A DNA stretch of 64,000 bases. It comes from Bacteroides propionicigenes. Lineage in GTDB: Bacteria; Bacteroidota; Bacteroidia; Bacteroidales; Bacteroidaceae. A program made the position numbers and the translations under genes. The stretch covers positions 62,001-126,000 of the forward strand of contig NZ_JAHBBW010000005.1 in NCBI RefSeq assembly GCF_018390535.1, written 5' to 3'. Every line of letters begins with the position of its first letter. The first letter of the stretch is position 1. The notes below the pieces were generated by a model. The model saw only the letters and a list, made by a program, of their open reading frames with translations, searched no databases and was not told where the DNA came from. Of the stretch, positions 52,611 to 61,920 are shown in pieces.

Positions 52611-54857
52611 ATGAATCACATAACCTGTCTGATATATCTTTGGACTTTGCTGGGAGTATGCTCTGCTTGCAGCACACCGAAAGAAGAAAAACGCATATTG
52701 GTAATCCATTCATATGAAGAAACCTATGCCGGTTATCCTCTATTCAACGATTTGATAAAAGAAGAGTTTCGAAAGCAAGGGATACATGCTGAGTTATTCA
52801 TACAGTATTTGGACTGTGAAGCTTATCTGGATACAGAAGAATTGGCCAGAATGAGCCTGTTGCTGGATTCTGTTTCTAACTGGAAACCCGAAATAATTCT
52901 TGTTAATGAGGACCAAGCTGCATACTCATTATTAAAATGTGGGCATTCCTTAGTCAAACAGCTCCCGATTGTCTTTGCCGGAGTCAATTATCCCAATTGG
53001 GAACTGATAAAAGAATACTCTAATGTTACCGGCTTTCATGATAAAATAGACTTCATGGCAAATATCAATATGGGCAGAAGACTGTTTGGGCAAGAAATAA
53101 GTTTTTTCTCATTAATGGATATGACTTATTTAGACAAGAAGATCAGAAATGATATTCAAGAACAAATAAAAGGAAAGAATATACTATATACAGATCACAC
53201 CTTAAAGAATTTTGAATTCAAAGAACTGTTAGAGAAAGGATATACCGTCTACACAGAAGTACCTATACGCTCGGTCAATGAGCAAGGAAGCTGCTCATTA
53301 TTATGGTTCCTAAGCCAATATGCCAAAAGCCGCTGTTACATACAGGCCAAACGTGACTACACAACTGTGAAAGTCAGCAATCTCACATCCAGTCCTTGTC
53401 TTACAACCATAAATGAGGCATTTGATATGGATGAAAAATACTTGGGCGGATATTTCACTACATTACATACACAGGTGGCGGAAGAAGTAAAAGCCGCTTG
53501 TCGGATTTTGCGTGGAGAAACTCCTGCAGATATTCCTGTGCAAGAGAGTGCCAAACAATATACAATTGACTGGAAAGTAGCAAAACAATTGGGTTTTTCT
53601 CTCAAAGAAATTCCGACTGAGTATACAGTTATCAATATCCCCTTCAGCGAAAAGCATTATGTACTATGGTTTATCGGCCTTGTCGCGATAAGCTGCTCAT
53701 TGATAACCGTCATATTGTGGCTTATATTTCTATATCGACGCGAACAGAAAAGAAAGAAAAAGGCATTGTCCGATTTAGCTAACGAGAAAGAGACTCTAGC
53801 CTTAGCCGTAGAAGGCGGAGCGACTTATGTATGGACGTTAGAGAAGAATTTTTTAATTTTTGAAAAAGCATTTTGGATTTCATTAGGGATATCCGAAACT
53901 AAAGTATTATCCATAGATGACTTCACACAATGTATCCATCCCGACCAACGAGAACTTTTCTTTCTAAATTGGAAAGAATTACGCTTCGCTCAAAAGGAAA
54001 TAGTACAGTTACAATGTGATTTCAACCAAAAAGGTTATCAATGGTGGGAGTTTCGCTATACAACCACTTGTCTGCCCACAGGAGAATGCCGCACTGCCGG
54101 ATTGCTCCTCAACATTCAGACATTCAAAGAACGTGAACAAGAATTGGAAGAAGCTCGTGAACTGGCAGAAAAAGCGGAATTGAAAGAGTCCTTTCTTGCC
54201 AACATGAGCCATGAAATCCGTACTCCCTTAAATGCTATTGTCGGATTTTCTACGCTTCTGGCATCCAATGAGGACCTTTATTGGGAAGATAAACAAGACT
54301 ATATCGCAAGCATTCATGAAAACAACAAGCTTTTATTAAAACTCATCAATGATATTTTGGAGTTGTCAAGAATCAAATCCGGATATATGTCATTTACTTA
54401 CGGACAATATCGGGTAGATGATATTATAAACAGCATTTACAACTCTTATCAAATGATGATACCAACTCATATTCAATTCCTTAAAGAGGAAGATTATAGT
54501 GTGATACCGGAAGTCAATGTAGATAAAGAACGGTTGACCCAAGTCATCATCAACTTTTTGAACAACGCATGTAAATTTACCAAGCAAGGGCATATCAAAT
54601 TGGGGTATAAATTTATTCCCGACAAAGAAGAGGTAGAAATCTTTGTTGAAGACAGCGGGCAAGGAATTGAACCAAAAGAACTGAAAATGATTTTTACCCG
54701 TTTCTATAAACATGATGAATTCTCTCAGGGAACGGGGTTAGGTCTTTCTATTTGCCAAAGCATCATTGAGAAGCTGAACGGGAGAATAGAAGTGCGGTCG
54801 GAACTCGAAAAAGGCAGCCGTTTTAGTGTTATACTGCCCTGCAAAGTCGTTTTTTAA
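52611..54857 (+). CDS. Sensor histidine kinase with periplasmic binding-protein-like domain
   Basis: A 748-residue membrane sensor. An N-terminal signal or anchor (CLIYLWTLLGVCSAC) is followed by a periplasmic domain of about 300 residues like an ABC sugar-binding protein (RILVIHSYEETYAGYPLFNDLIKEEF). Then come a membrane segment at about 350-374, a PAS-like domain (395-505), HisKA with phospho-acceptor His534 in ANMSHEIRTPLNAI, and the ATPase domain (NNACKFTKQGH, FVEDSGQGI, GTGLGLSIC). No response regulator is fused or adjacent, so it is an orphan kinase. It follows the lipid kinase by 47 bases. Confidence 0.9.
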   Translation: MNHITCLIYLWTLLGVCSACSTPKEEKRILVIHSYEETYAGYPLFNDLIKEEFRKQGIHAELFIQYLDCEAYLDTEELARMSLLLDSVSNWKPEIILVNEDQAAYSLLKCGHSLVKQLPIVFAGVNYPNWELIKEYSNVTGFHDKIDFMANINMGRRLFGQEISFFSLMDMTYLDKKIRNDIQEQIKGKNILYTDHTLKNFEFKELLEKGYTVYTEVPIRSVNEQGSCSLLWFLSQYAKSRCYIQAKRDYTTVKVSNLTSSPCLTTINEAFDMDEKYLGGYFTTLHTQVAEEVKAACRILRGETPADIPVQESAKQYTIDWKVAKQLGFSLKEIPTEYTVINIPFSEKHYVLWFIGLVAISCSLITVILWLIFLYRREQKRKKKALSDLANEKETLALAVEGGATYVWTLEKNFLIFEKAFWISLGISETKVLSIDDFTQCIHPDQRELFFLNWKELRFAQKEIVQLQCDFNQKGYQWWEFRYTTTCLPTGECRTAGLLLNIQTFKEREQELEEARELAEKAELKESFLANMSHEIRTPLNAIVGFSTLLASNEDLYWEDKQDYIASIHENNKLLLKLINDILELSRIKSGYMSFTYGQYRVDDIINSIYNSYQMMIPTHIQFLKEEDYSVIPEVNVDKERLTQVIINFLNNACKFTKQGHIKLGYKFIPDKEEVEIFVEDSGQGIEPKELKMIFTRFYKHDEFSQGTGLGLSICQSIIEKLNGRIEVRSELEKGSRFSVILPCKVVF

Positions 54858-54996
54858 AATAAACTCTTCTGTTTTGATACGTCTGTAATATGTTTTATGT
54901 ATTTTTGCACAATATTTATCCGCTTTTAGCGATGACACATCTTGGTGATGCATCACCAAATGGTAAAATGTAAATTGTAAAACAGTATATAATAAG

Positions 54997-56754
54997 ATGT
55001 ATAGATCACACACCTGTGGAGAATTACGTATCTCCGACGTTAATAAGCAAGTGACGCTGGCAGGTTGGGTACAGCGTAGCCGTAAAATGGGAGGTATGAC
55101 CTTCATTGACCTTCGCGACCGTTACGGAATCACCCAATTAGTTTTTAATGAGGAAGTAGATGCCGAACTTTGCGAACAGGCTAACCGCTTGGGTCGCGAA
55201 TTCGTAATCCAAATAGTAGGAACGGTAAACGAACGTTTCAGCAAAAACAAAAATATTCCTACCGGAGACATAGAAATCATTGTTTCGGAACTGAATGTAC
55301 TAAATTCAGCTTTAATTCCGCCTTTCACAATCGAAGATAATACAGATGGCGGTGATGATATCCGCATGAAATACCGTTATCTGGACTTACGTCGCACTAC
55401 TGTACGCAAGAATCTGGAGTTACGCCATAAAATGACAATTGAAGTCCGTAAATATTTGGATAGCAAAGGATTTATCGAAGTGGAAACTCCGCTTCTCATC
55501 GGTTCTACTCCGGAAGGTGCACGCGACTTCGTTGTTCCTTCACGTATGAATCCCGGACAATTCTATGCACTGCCGCAAAGCCCTCAAACATTGAAGCAAT
55601 TGCTGATGGTTTCAGGTTTCGACCGTTACTTCCAGATTGCAAAATGCTTCCGTGATGAAGACCTTCGCGCCGACCGTCAACCGGAATTTACACAAATCGA
55701 TTGTGAAATGTCTTTTGTACAGCAAGACGATGTAATCGAACTCTTCGAGGGTATGGCAAAGTATCTCTTCAAGGAAATTCGTGGTGTTGAGTTGACAGAA
55801 CCGTTCATGCGGATGCCGTGGGCAGATGCCATGAAGTATTATGGTAGCGACAAACCCGACCTCCGCTTTGGCATGAAGTTCGTAGAACTGATGGACATCA
55901 TGAAAGGCCATGGTTTCTCTGTATTCGACAATGCTGCATACATCGGCGGTATTTGTGCCGAAGGTGCTGCAAGCTATACCCGCAAGCAACTGGATGCCTT
56001 GACCGAATTTGTGAAGAAGCCGCAAATTGGAGCAAAGGGAATGGTTTATGCCCGCATCGAGGCCGACGGTACTGTAAAATCGAGTGTCGATAAATTCTAT
56101 ACGCAAGAAGTGCTGCAACAGATGAAAGCCGCCTTTGGTGCAAAACCGGGTGACTTAATCTTGATATTGAGCGGTGAAGACGTAATGAAGACCCGCAAGC
56201 AACTGAACGAACTTCGTCTTGAAATGGGTAATCAATTAGGCTTGCGCGACAAGAATAAGTTTGCGCTGCTTTGGATTGTTGACTTCCCGATGTTCGAATG
56301 GAGTGAGGAAGAGGGTCGCTTGATGGCTATGCACCATCCGTTTACTCATCCCAAAGACGAAGATATTCCTTTGTTGGATACAAATCCTGCAGCCGTTCGT
56401 GCCGATGCCTACGATATGGTATGTAACGGTATTGAAGTCGGTGGAGGTTCTATCCGTATCCATGATGCCCAATTGCAGGCTAAGATGTTCGAGATATTAG
56501 GCTTCACACCGGAAAAGGCTGAAGAACAGTTCGGCTTTCTGATGAACGCTTTCAAATTCGGAGCACCTCCTCATGGCGGTTTGGCTTACGGCCTTGACCG
56601 TTGGGTAAGCATCTTTGCCGGTCTCGACAGTATCCGTGACTGTATTGCGTTCCCGAAAAACAACTCCGGTCGTGATGTTATGCTGGATGCGCCTTCGACC
56701 ATTGACCAAAAGCAATTGGATGAACTGAACCTTATTGTCGAGGTAAAAGAATAA
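54997..56754 (+). CDS. aspS: Aspartyl-tRNA synthetase
   Basis: Class IIb synthetase of 585 residues charging tRNA-Asp. The N-terminal OB fold binds the anticodon ([26 protein letters not shown]). The catalytic core has motif 2 ([18 protein letters not shown]) and motif 3 ([15 protein letters not shown]), with the bacterial GAD insertion domain between. A TATTTTTG box is at 54900-54907. A GtrA-family gene follows by 20 bases. Confidence 0.97.
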   Translation: MYRSHTCGELRISDVNKQVTLAGWVQRSRKMGGMTFIDLRDRYGITQLVFNEEVDAELCEQANRLGREFVIQIVGTVNERFSKNKNIPTGDIEIIVSELNVLNSALIPPFTIEDNTDGGDDIRMKYRYLDLRRTTVRKNLELRHKMTIEVRKYLDSKGFIEVETPLLIGSTPEGARDFVVPSRMNPGQFYALPQSPQTLKQLLMVSGFDRYFQIAKCFRDEDLRADRQPEFTQIDCEMSFVQQDDVIELFEGMAKYLFKEIRGVELTEPFMRMPWADAMKYYGSDKPDLRFGMKFVELMDIMKGHGFSVFDNAAYIGGICAEGAASYTRKQLDALTEFVKKPQIGAKGMVYARIEADGTVKSSVDKFYTQEVLQQMKAAFGAKPGDLILILSGEDVMKTRKQLNELRLEMGNQLGLRDKNKFALLWIVDFPMFEWSEEEGRLMAMHHPFTHPKDEDIPLLDTNPAAVRADAYDMVCNGIEVGGGSIRIHDAQLQAKMFEILGFTPEKAEEQFGFLMNAFKFGAPPHGGLAYGLDRWVSIFAGLDSIRDCIAFPKNNSGRDVMLDAPSTIDQKQLDELNLIVEVKE

Positions 56755-56774
56755 AAACAAGAGAATAGGAGAGA

Positions 56775-57155
56775 GTGAAAGAGTCCGCACGTATTTTCCG
56801 TTTTGCAGTAATCGGTACGCTAAACGCCTTAATAACAGCAATCACCATCTGGGTAATGATGGATGAGTTAGACATCAATTACATGCTCTCCAATATTACT
56901 GCATATATACTGGCACAGACTCACAATTTTATCTGGTGCAAGTATTGGATATTCCCAACAGAAAAAAAGAGCAACACTTGGAGACAAGTGCTGCTCTTTT
57001 CCATAGCTTTCGGAATGGCTTATTGTGCACAGTTCCTTTTTCTTATCGGATTGGTAGAGGGACTGAAATGCGATGAATATCTCGCTCAGTTCTTAGGGTT
57101 ATTTGTATATGGTGGAGTCAACTTTTTGATGAACAAAAAGGTCACATTCAAATGA
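56775..57155 (+). CDS. GtrA-family membrane protein
   Basis: A 126-residue protein with four membrane helices. The family signature is RFAVIGTLNALITAITIWV at the N-terminus, TAYILAQTHNFIWCKYWIF in the second pair, and FLMNKKVTF at the end. GtrA-like proteins flip or support lipid-linked sugars for cell-surface glycans. It starts with GTG (56775). Its position after aspS suggests read-through rather than functional linkage. Confidence 0.88.
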   Translation: MKESARIFRFAVIGTLNALITAITIWVMMDELDINYMLSNITAYILAQTHNFIWCKYWIFPTEKKSNTWRQVLLFSIAFGMAYCAQFLFLIGLVEGLKCDEYLAQFLGLFVYGGVNFLMNKKVTFK

Positions 57156-57169
57156 AGTTACTCCTTTCT

Positions 57170-58054
57170 TTAATCTAAAAAACGCTTTGTCAACCCCTCA
57201 TAAGTGTCAATTCTACGGTCGCGCAAGAACGGCCACCAACGACGAACATTCTCCGAACGTTCCAAATCTACTTCTACTACAATATTTTCCGGTTGTTCAT
57301 TACCCGCTTGTACAAGGAATTCACCTTGCGGCCCGGCAACAAAGCTATTTCCCCAAAACTGAATACCGTTTGTCTGCATGGAAGGATCGGGCTCGTGCCC
57401 CACACGATTCACCGAAATAACAGGAAGACCATTTGCTACGGCATGCCCGCGTTGCGAAATTATCCACGCATTGAGTTGGCGGATCTTCTCATCATCCGTA
57501 TCACTGCTTTCCCAACCTATAGCAGTAGGATAAATCAATAATTCAGCTCCTTTCAGAGCCATAAGACGCGCAGCTTCAGGATACCATTGATCCCAACAAA
57601 TCAAAACACCCAATTTTCCCAAAGATGTCTGTATTGGTTCAAACCCCAAATCTCCGGGAGTAAAATAGAATTTCTCATAATAGGCAGGATCATCTGGAAT
57701 ATGCATTTTACGGTATTTCCCGGCAATGCTACCGTCACATTCAAAAACGACAGCTGTATTATGATACAAACCAGGCGCGCGCTTTTCAAATAATGAAGTT
57801 ACCAGTACAATATTGTTGGCTGCCGCCAACTCTGAATAAAAACCGGTTGACGGTCCAGGGATAGACTCTGCCAAGTCAAACAGTTGGGTATTTTCTGTCT
57901 GACAAAAATAAAGAGAATTATGCAGTTCTTGCAACACCACTAATTGTGCACCGTGAGCGGCGCATACTTCAATACTCTTAGCTAAATTCATCAGATTAGT
58001 ACGCATATCCGCCACATTGGACTGCTGAATAATACCCACTTTTATTTTCCTCAT
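57170..58054 (-). CDS. aguB: N-carbamoylputrescine amidase
   Basis: Nitrilase-superfamily enzyme (294 residues) hydrolysing N-carbamoylputrescine to putrescine, CO2 and ammonia. The Glu-Lys-Cys triad is visible: Glu in VLQELHNSLYF, Lys in YRKMHIPDDP, Cys in VLICWDQWYPEAARLMALKGAE. AguB-type marks are GPSTGFYSELAAANNIVLVTSLFEKRAPGLYHNTAVVF and NGIQFWGNSFVAGPQGE. It follows aguA by 21 bases on the same strand, so the two form the agmatine-to-putrescine pathway. Confidence 0.94.
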   Translation of the reverse strand: MRKIKVGIIQQSNVADMRTNLMNLAKSIEVCAAHGAQLVVLQELHNSLYFCQTENTQLFDLAESIPGPSTGFYSELAAANNIVLVTSLFEKRAPGLYHNTAVVFECDGSIAGKYRKMHIPDDPAYYEKFYFTPGDLGFEPIQTSLGKLGVLICWDQWYPEAARLMALKGAELLIYPTAIGWESSDTDDEKIRQLNAWIISQRGHAVANGLPVISVNRVGHEPDPSMQTNGIQFWGNSFVAGPQGEFLVQAGNEQPENIVVEVDLERSENVRRWWPFLRDRRIDTYEGLTKRFLD

Positions 58055-58075
58055 ATCTATATTTCCTTTCTATTT

Positions 58076-59122
58076 TTATTTATTCAGCACTCCTATCGGA
58101 TATTGCATTGTGACGCAATGCAACGAACCATGCTGTTTTATTAAAGCGCGACAGTCTATACCTACAATCTCATGTTCAGGGAAAGCTTCCTGCAACACTT
58201 CTTTGACACGCATATCATTCTTGGGTTGATTATACGTAGGGTACAACACCGCATCATTCATTATCAAGAAGTTGGCATACGTAGCCGGAAGTCTTTCGCC
58301 CTCCACTTCTATTTTATCAGCCATTGGCAGCGCCAACAGTTTATAAGGTTCTCCAGCAAGCGTCCGGAACGTTTTCAGTTGCTCCTCCATTTGATACAAT
58401 TCCTCATAATGCTCGTCATTTACATCACGACACTGCACATAAGCTATCGTATCCGGCGAGCACAAACGGGCAAGGGTATCTATATGGCTATCCGTATCAT
58501 CCCCTGCCAAATAACCATGATCCAACCAAAGCACCCGTTCAAGATGAAATGTAGAACGAAGATACTCTTCAATTTCCACTTTATTTAGCTGACCGTTACG
58601 GTTAGGCGACAGAAGGCATTCTGAAGTGGTAAGCAATGTTCCCATTCCGTCACTTTCAATGGAACCGCCTTCCAGGACAAAGCCTAAACGGTTCACATAT
58701 CGACCTTTTAAAACTTCGGCTTCTACAGCCCGGCGTGTTATCTGATTGTCTTTATCCGAAGAGAATTTCAGTCCCCAACCGTTAAAAGTAAAATCAAGCA
58801 AAAAAGGTCCTTCTGTATCTATCATAGTGATAGCTCCATGGTCGCGCGCCCAAGTATCATTCGTCTCGCACTCCAGAAAACGAACATTTTCCATGTTGAC
58901 TGTCGTGGAGATTTGCTTTTTCACTTCCTCTGGTTCCGGGGTTGCGATTAACAGTAACTCCCGCTTTGCTATTTCGGAAGCAATGGTAATGAAACATCGC
59001 TGTACCTCTTCAAGCATATAAGCCCAGTCGGTATTTGCATGAGGCCATGTAAGCTGTATACCACTCTGTAAAGCCCACTCTGCAGGCAGATGAGGGGTAC
59101 GCATTTCCACTTGAAAGGTCAT
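58076..59122 (-). CDS. aguA: Agmatine deiminase
   Basis: Guanidino-modifying enzyme of the peptidyl-arginine deiminase (PAD) fold (348 residues) that converts agmatine to N-carbamoylputrescine. Features are WPHANTDWAYMLEEVQRCF, NDTWARDHGAITM (substrate Asp/His), GYLAGDDTDSHIDTLARLC, and the catalytic cysteine in HGSLHCVTMQYP at the C-terminus. ATG 59122 (MTFQVEMRTPHLPAEW) was chosen; an upstream in-frame start would add 24 residues that do not fit the family. Confidence 0.94.
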   Translation of the reverse strand: MTFQVEMRTPHLPAEWALQSGIQLTWPHANTDWAYMLEEVQRCFITIASEIAKRELLLIATPEPEEVKKQISTTVNMENVRFLECETNDTWARDHGAITMIDTEGPFLLDFTFNGWGLKFSSDKDNQITRRAVEAEVLKGRYVNRLGFVLEGGSIESDGMGTLLTTSECLLSPNRNGQLNKVEIEEYLRSTFHLERVLWLDHGYLAGDDTDSHIDTLARLCSPDTIAYVQCRDVNDEHYEELYQMEEQLKTFRTLAGEPYKLLALPMADKIEVEGERLPATYANFLIMNDAVLYPTYNQPKNDMRVKEVLQEAFPEHEIVGIDCRALIKQHGSLHCVTMQYPIGVLNK

Positions 59123-59269
59123 ATTCTTACCAAAACGCACTTGGCAATCTTTTTCGGTAGCTCCACCTAATGGAAGCCCAACAAAATATCCCATATCAAT
59201 TCTAAGTTATTTACTTTGTTAAGTAAGATAATGAAGTCTGAGTACAAATGCTCCTAAATCCTAATTTTC

Positions 59270-59350
59270 GTAGAGTTCTATTCTACATTTCCAAAGTTGA
59301 ACTTTAGAGTTCTAAAGTTCAACTTTACGTTTACAGTTCTCAACTTCAAG
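59270..59350. repeat. 21-bp-period array of AAAGTTGAACTTT words
   Basis: A 16-bp perfect inverted repeat (59293-59308 and 59311-59326, AAAGTTGAACTTTAGA and its complement) with a 2-base centre. The core AACTT recurs at 59300, 59321 and 59342, exactly 21 bases apart, and AGTTCT recurs around it. It fills the gap between the aguA start and the DUF2148 gene end. Confidence 0.75.
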
Positions 59351-59362
59351 TCCGGAATGCAC

Positions 59363-59902
59363 TTATTTTTTTTCTTCCTTAGGCTTCCTATCAAAAAACG
59401 GATTCTTAGAAGACGCACTGACCGGAATAGCGAATACAGCCTTGCAATCTTTCAACCAATTCATTCGTTGTGCGGCCAACCCCGCAGAAAACATAACTCG
59501 GGTATCTACCCGCATATCAGCAGCCATAGCACAAGCCGAACCAACTGCAATTCCCACATCAATCATATTCAGGGCACATGGCACACCTTCAGAGCGTCCG
59601 GCACAAGTTGGAAAACCACAATGTCCGCAGTTCAATCCTTGTGCCTGCTCGCGCGTACCTATTATAACGACACATTCTGCCTGCAAAACGTTTGCAGCAT
59701 CACGAAGAAAGAACTTCATACCCAGTTCTTCAGCCATGACAATCATTCTTTCTGAAAGCTTTTTCAAGTCTTCACCTGTCACCAATGCCGTCTCAATTAT
59801 ATCTATGCCTTTCCCTTTAGGTGCCGTACGCGCGGCAGTCATCATTTGTCTCGCCACATTAAGTATATGTTCATGGCGGCAATCCCGTTCATTCTGTATC
59901 AT
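59363..59902 (-). CDS. DUF2148 / ferredoxin-like domain protein
   Basis: A 179-residue protein with the DUF2148 pattern: HEHILNVARQMMTAARTAPKGKGIDIIE at the start, and the cysteine cluster NCGHCGFPTCAGR plus a further VPCALN, which could bind an Fe-S cluster. SACAMAADMRVDTRVMFS is also conserved. Cytoplasmic; function not established. Promoter at 59931-59962. Confidence 0.87.
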   Translation of the reverse strand: MIQNERDCRHEHILNVARQMMTAARTAPKGKGIDIIETALVTGEDLKKLSERMIVMAEELGMKFFLRDAANVLQAECVVIIGTREQAQGLNCGHCGFPTCAGRSEGVPCALNMIDVGIAVGSACAMAADMRVDTRVMFSAGLAAQRMNWLKDCKAVFAIPVSASSKNPFFDRKPKEEKK

Positions 59903-59930
59903 ACTTTCTTTCCTGAATTAATTAGTGACA

Positions 59931-59962
59931 CAAAGATAAAAGTATAAAGTTATCTTTGCAAA
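59931..59962 (-). promoter_or_regulatory. Promoter of the DUF2148 gene
   Basis: Minus-strand TTTG (59962-59959) and TATCTTTG (59938-59931), 20 bases apart. TACCTTTG at 59974-59981 on the plus strand is the -7 box for the ABC transporter, so the divergent promoters overlap. Confidence 0.7.
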
Positions 59963-60005
59963 TCTTTTTTCCTTACCTTTGCAATAGAGACTAAAGATTT
60001 TATTT

Positions 60006-60629
60006 ATGCTACAAATAGAGGATGCCAGTATTGCATACGGCAATGATGTATTATTCTCCAAATTCAACCTGCAACTGAAAAGGGGAGAGATTGGTTGTGT
60101 TTCCGGTCCGTCAGGATGTGGAAAAACATCTCTTCTTAATGCCATACTCGGTTTCACTTCATTAAGAGAAGGGAGTATTACTGTCAACAACATCGTTTTG
60201 AATAAAAATAGCATCGACCTCATTCGCAAGCAAATAGCTTGGATTCCACAAGAACTGGCACTCCCATTAGAGTGGGTAAAAGATATGATACAACTACCTT
60301 TCGGTTTAAAAGCTAACCGAGCCACACCATTCTCCGAAACTCAGCTATTTAATTGCTTCGGAGAATTAGGACTTGAAAGAGAACTATATTATAAACGTGT
60401 AAATGAAATATCCGGTGGACAACGCCAACGTATGATGATAGCTGTAGCTTCCATGATTAACAAGCCTCTAATCGTTGTGGACGAACCAACCTCTGCGCTT
60501 GACTCGGACTCTACGGAGAAAGTACTTGCCTTTTTACGACACCAAACCCAAAAGGGAACCGCCGTGCTGGCTGTATCACACGACAAGGATTTTGCTGAAG
60601 GGTGCAACCTACATATAATAATGCAATAA
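60006..60629 (+). CDS. ABC transporter ATP-binding protein (FetA/YbbL-like)
   Basis: A 207-residue ATPase. Walker A GPSGCGKTS, Q-loop IAWIPQELALPLE, ABC signature EISGGQRQRMMIAV, Walker B LIVVDEPTSALD, H-loop VSHDKD. The single-domain length and the FetB-like permease at 61070 indicate the FetAB iron-export type. The two genes are separated by a small ORF and an array. Confidence 0.88.
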   Translation: MLQIEDASIAYGNDVLFSKFNLQLKRGEIGCVSGPSGCGKTSLLNAILGFTSLREGSITVNNIVLNKNSIDLIRKQIAWIPQELALPLEWVKDMIQLPFGLKANRATPFSETQLFNCFGELGLERELYYKRVNEISGGQRQRMMIAVASMINKPLIVVDEPTSALDSDSTEKVLAFLRHQTQKGTAVLAVSHDKDFAEGCNLHIIMQ

Positions 60630-60648
60630 ACCTGCTAAAAATAAAGCC

Positions 60649-60927
60649 ATGAGTTTTGCCGGATTTGTTTTTGATATGATACACCGTGATAAGGAGAATC
60701 GCAATTTACGCCTTCTTCGCCGGAAACGTCTCAATGAACGTTTAGATAAAATGTATAAAGGACGCAGTATACCTCAAAATGCTACTGCAGAGGAGATGGA
60801 AGAGATAACCAAACTTACCCGGCAAAAGGAATATTCTGAGCAAAAACATACTGTGCAAATGACACTGATTATTATAGGGATTTGTATTCTTACTGCGTCT
60901 GTATTGGTTTTCATGTTTACTCACTAA
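60649..60927 (+). CDS. Small single-span membrane protein
   Basis: A 92-residue protein: basic N-terminal half (DKENRNLRLLRRKRLNERLDKMYKG), then a helical acidic part, then a membrane segment at about residues 70-90 (MTLIIIGICILTASVLVFMF). It starts 19 bases after the ABC ATPase gene. I do not recognise a family. Confidence 0.68.
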   Translation: MSFAGFVFDMIHRDKENRNLRLLRRKRLNERLDKMYKGRSIPQNATAEEMEEITKLTRQKEYSEQKHTVQMTLIIIGICILTASVLVFMFTH

Positions 60928-60954
60928 TTCCATAGGAAAAAAAGAGGGCTACCG

Positions 60955-61036
60955 AAATACTAATAAATTTTTCAAGATTTATTAAATAGATTCCCGAAAA
61001 TTCATTAATAAACTCTTCCATAATTCATTAATAGCG
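60955..61036. repeat. 23-bp-period array of ATTCATTAATA words
   Basis: ATTCATTAATA occurs exactly at 61000-61010 and 61023-61033, 23 bases apart; a related word TTATTAA lies at 60979, again 23 bases before the matching TCATTAA. Spacers contain TTCCC/CTTCC. It ends just before the TACCTTTG promoter box of the permease gene. Confidence 0.68.
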
Positions 61037-61069
61037 TTACCTTTGCATCAGAAGCTATTGGATACACTC

Positions 61070-61876
61070 ATGGGAACTATTGACATATCATATCTTAGTC
61101 TGGGCATAGGACTATTGTTATTATTAATACCCTTATTTTATATATGGAAGTTCAAAACCGGTCTGCTACGTGCAACTCTTATTGGTACAGCACGTATGAT
61201 TGTGCAACTTTTCTTCATCGGCGTTTATCTGAAATACCTTTTCCTTTGGAATAATCCGTGGATTAATTTTCTATGGGTAATCGTCATGATACTCGTAGCT
61301 TCGCAAACGGCATTAGCACGCACACAACTGAAACGCAAAATATTACTGATGCCTATATCCGTAGGCTTTCTGTGTAGCGTAGTATGTGTGGGTATGTATT
61401 TTATCGGAATCGTACTGCGTCTTGAAAATGTGTTCAGTGCTCAATACTTCATTCCTATTTTCGGTATACTGATGGGAAATATGCTATCCAGCAATGTTAT
61501 AGCCCTAAATACTTATTATAGCGGATTGAAACGCGAACAGCAACTTTACCGCTATCTGCTTGGCAACGGGGCTACCCGTACCGAAGCGCAAGCGCCGTTT
61601 ATCCGTCAGGCCATCATCAAGGCTTTCAGTCCGCTCATTGCCAATATCTCCGTCATGGGGTTAGTGGCATTTCCCGGAACAATGATTGGACAGATACTGG
61701 GAGGAAGCAGTCCGAATGTCGCTATCAAATATCAAATGATGATTATGGTTATCACATTTACAGCATCTATGCTTTCACTAATGATAACCATTTCATTGGC
61801 TTCGCGTAAGTCTTTTGATGCTTACGGAAAGCTATGTCCTATCATGGTAGAAAAAAAAACTAAAAGTAAGCCGTAA
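61070..61876 (+). CDS. ABC transporter permease (FetB/UPF0014 family)
   Basis: A 268-residue membrane protein with about seven helices. The family is UPF0014/FetB, recognised by TARMIVQLFFIGVYLKYLF, PIFGILMGNMLSSNVIALN and ISVMGLVAFPGTMIGQILGG. FetB works with an ATPase to export iron under oxidative stress in E. coli (family knowledge). The start at 61070 lies 25 bases after the TACCTTTG box (61038-61045), so it has its own promoter and is not strictly co-transcribed with the ATPase gene. Confidence 0.9.
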   Translation: MGTIDISYLSLGIGLLLLLIPLFYIWKFKTGLLRATLIGTARMIVQLFFIGVYLKYLFLWNNPWINFLWVIVMILVASQTALARTQLKRKILLMPISVGFLCSVVCVGMYFIGIVLRLENVFSAQYFIPIFGILMGNMLSSNVIALNTYYSGLKREQQLYRYLLGNGATRTEAQAPFIRQAIIKAFSPLIANISVMGLVAFPGTMIGQILGGSSPNVAIKYQMMIMVITFTASMLSLMITISLASRKSFDAYGKLCPIMVEKKTKSKP

Positions 61877-61920
61877 TTCACTACTTTTTCGTATATTTGC
61901 AACCAAATTTTCTACTGATA

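Noticed and set aside
59297..59755. Plus-strand ORF opposite the DUF2148 gene
   Set aside because: It is antisense to a well-supported gene and has a basic, low-complexity product.
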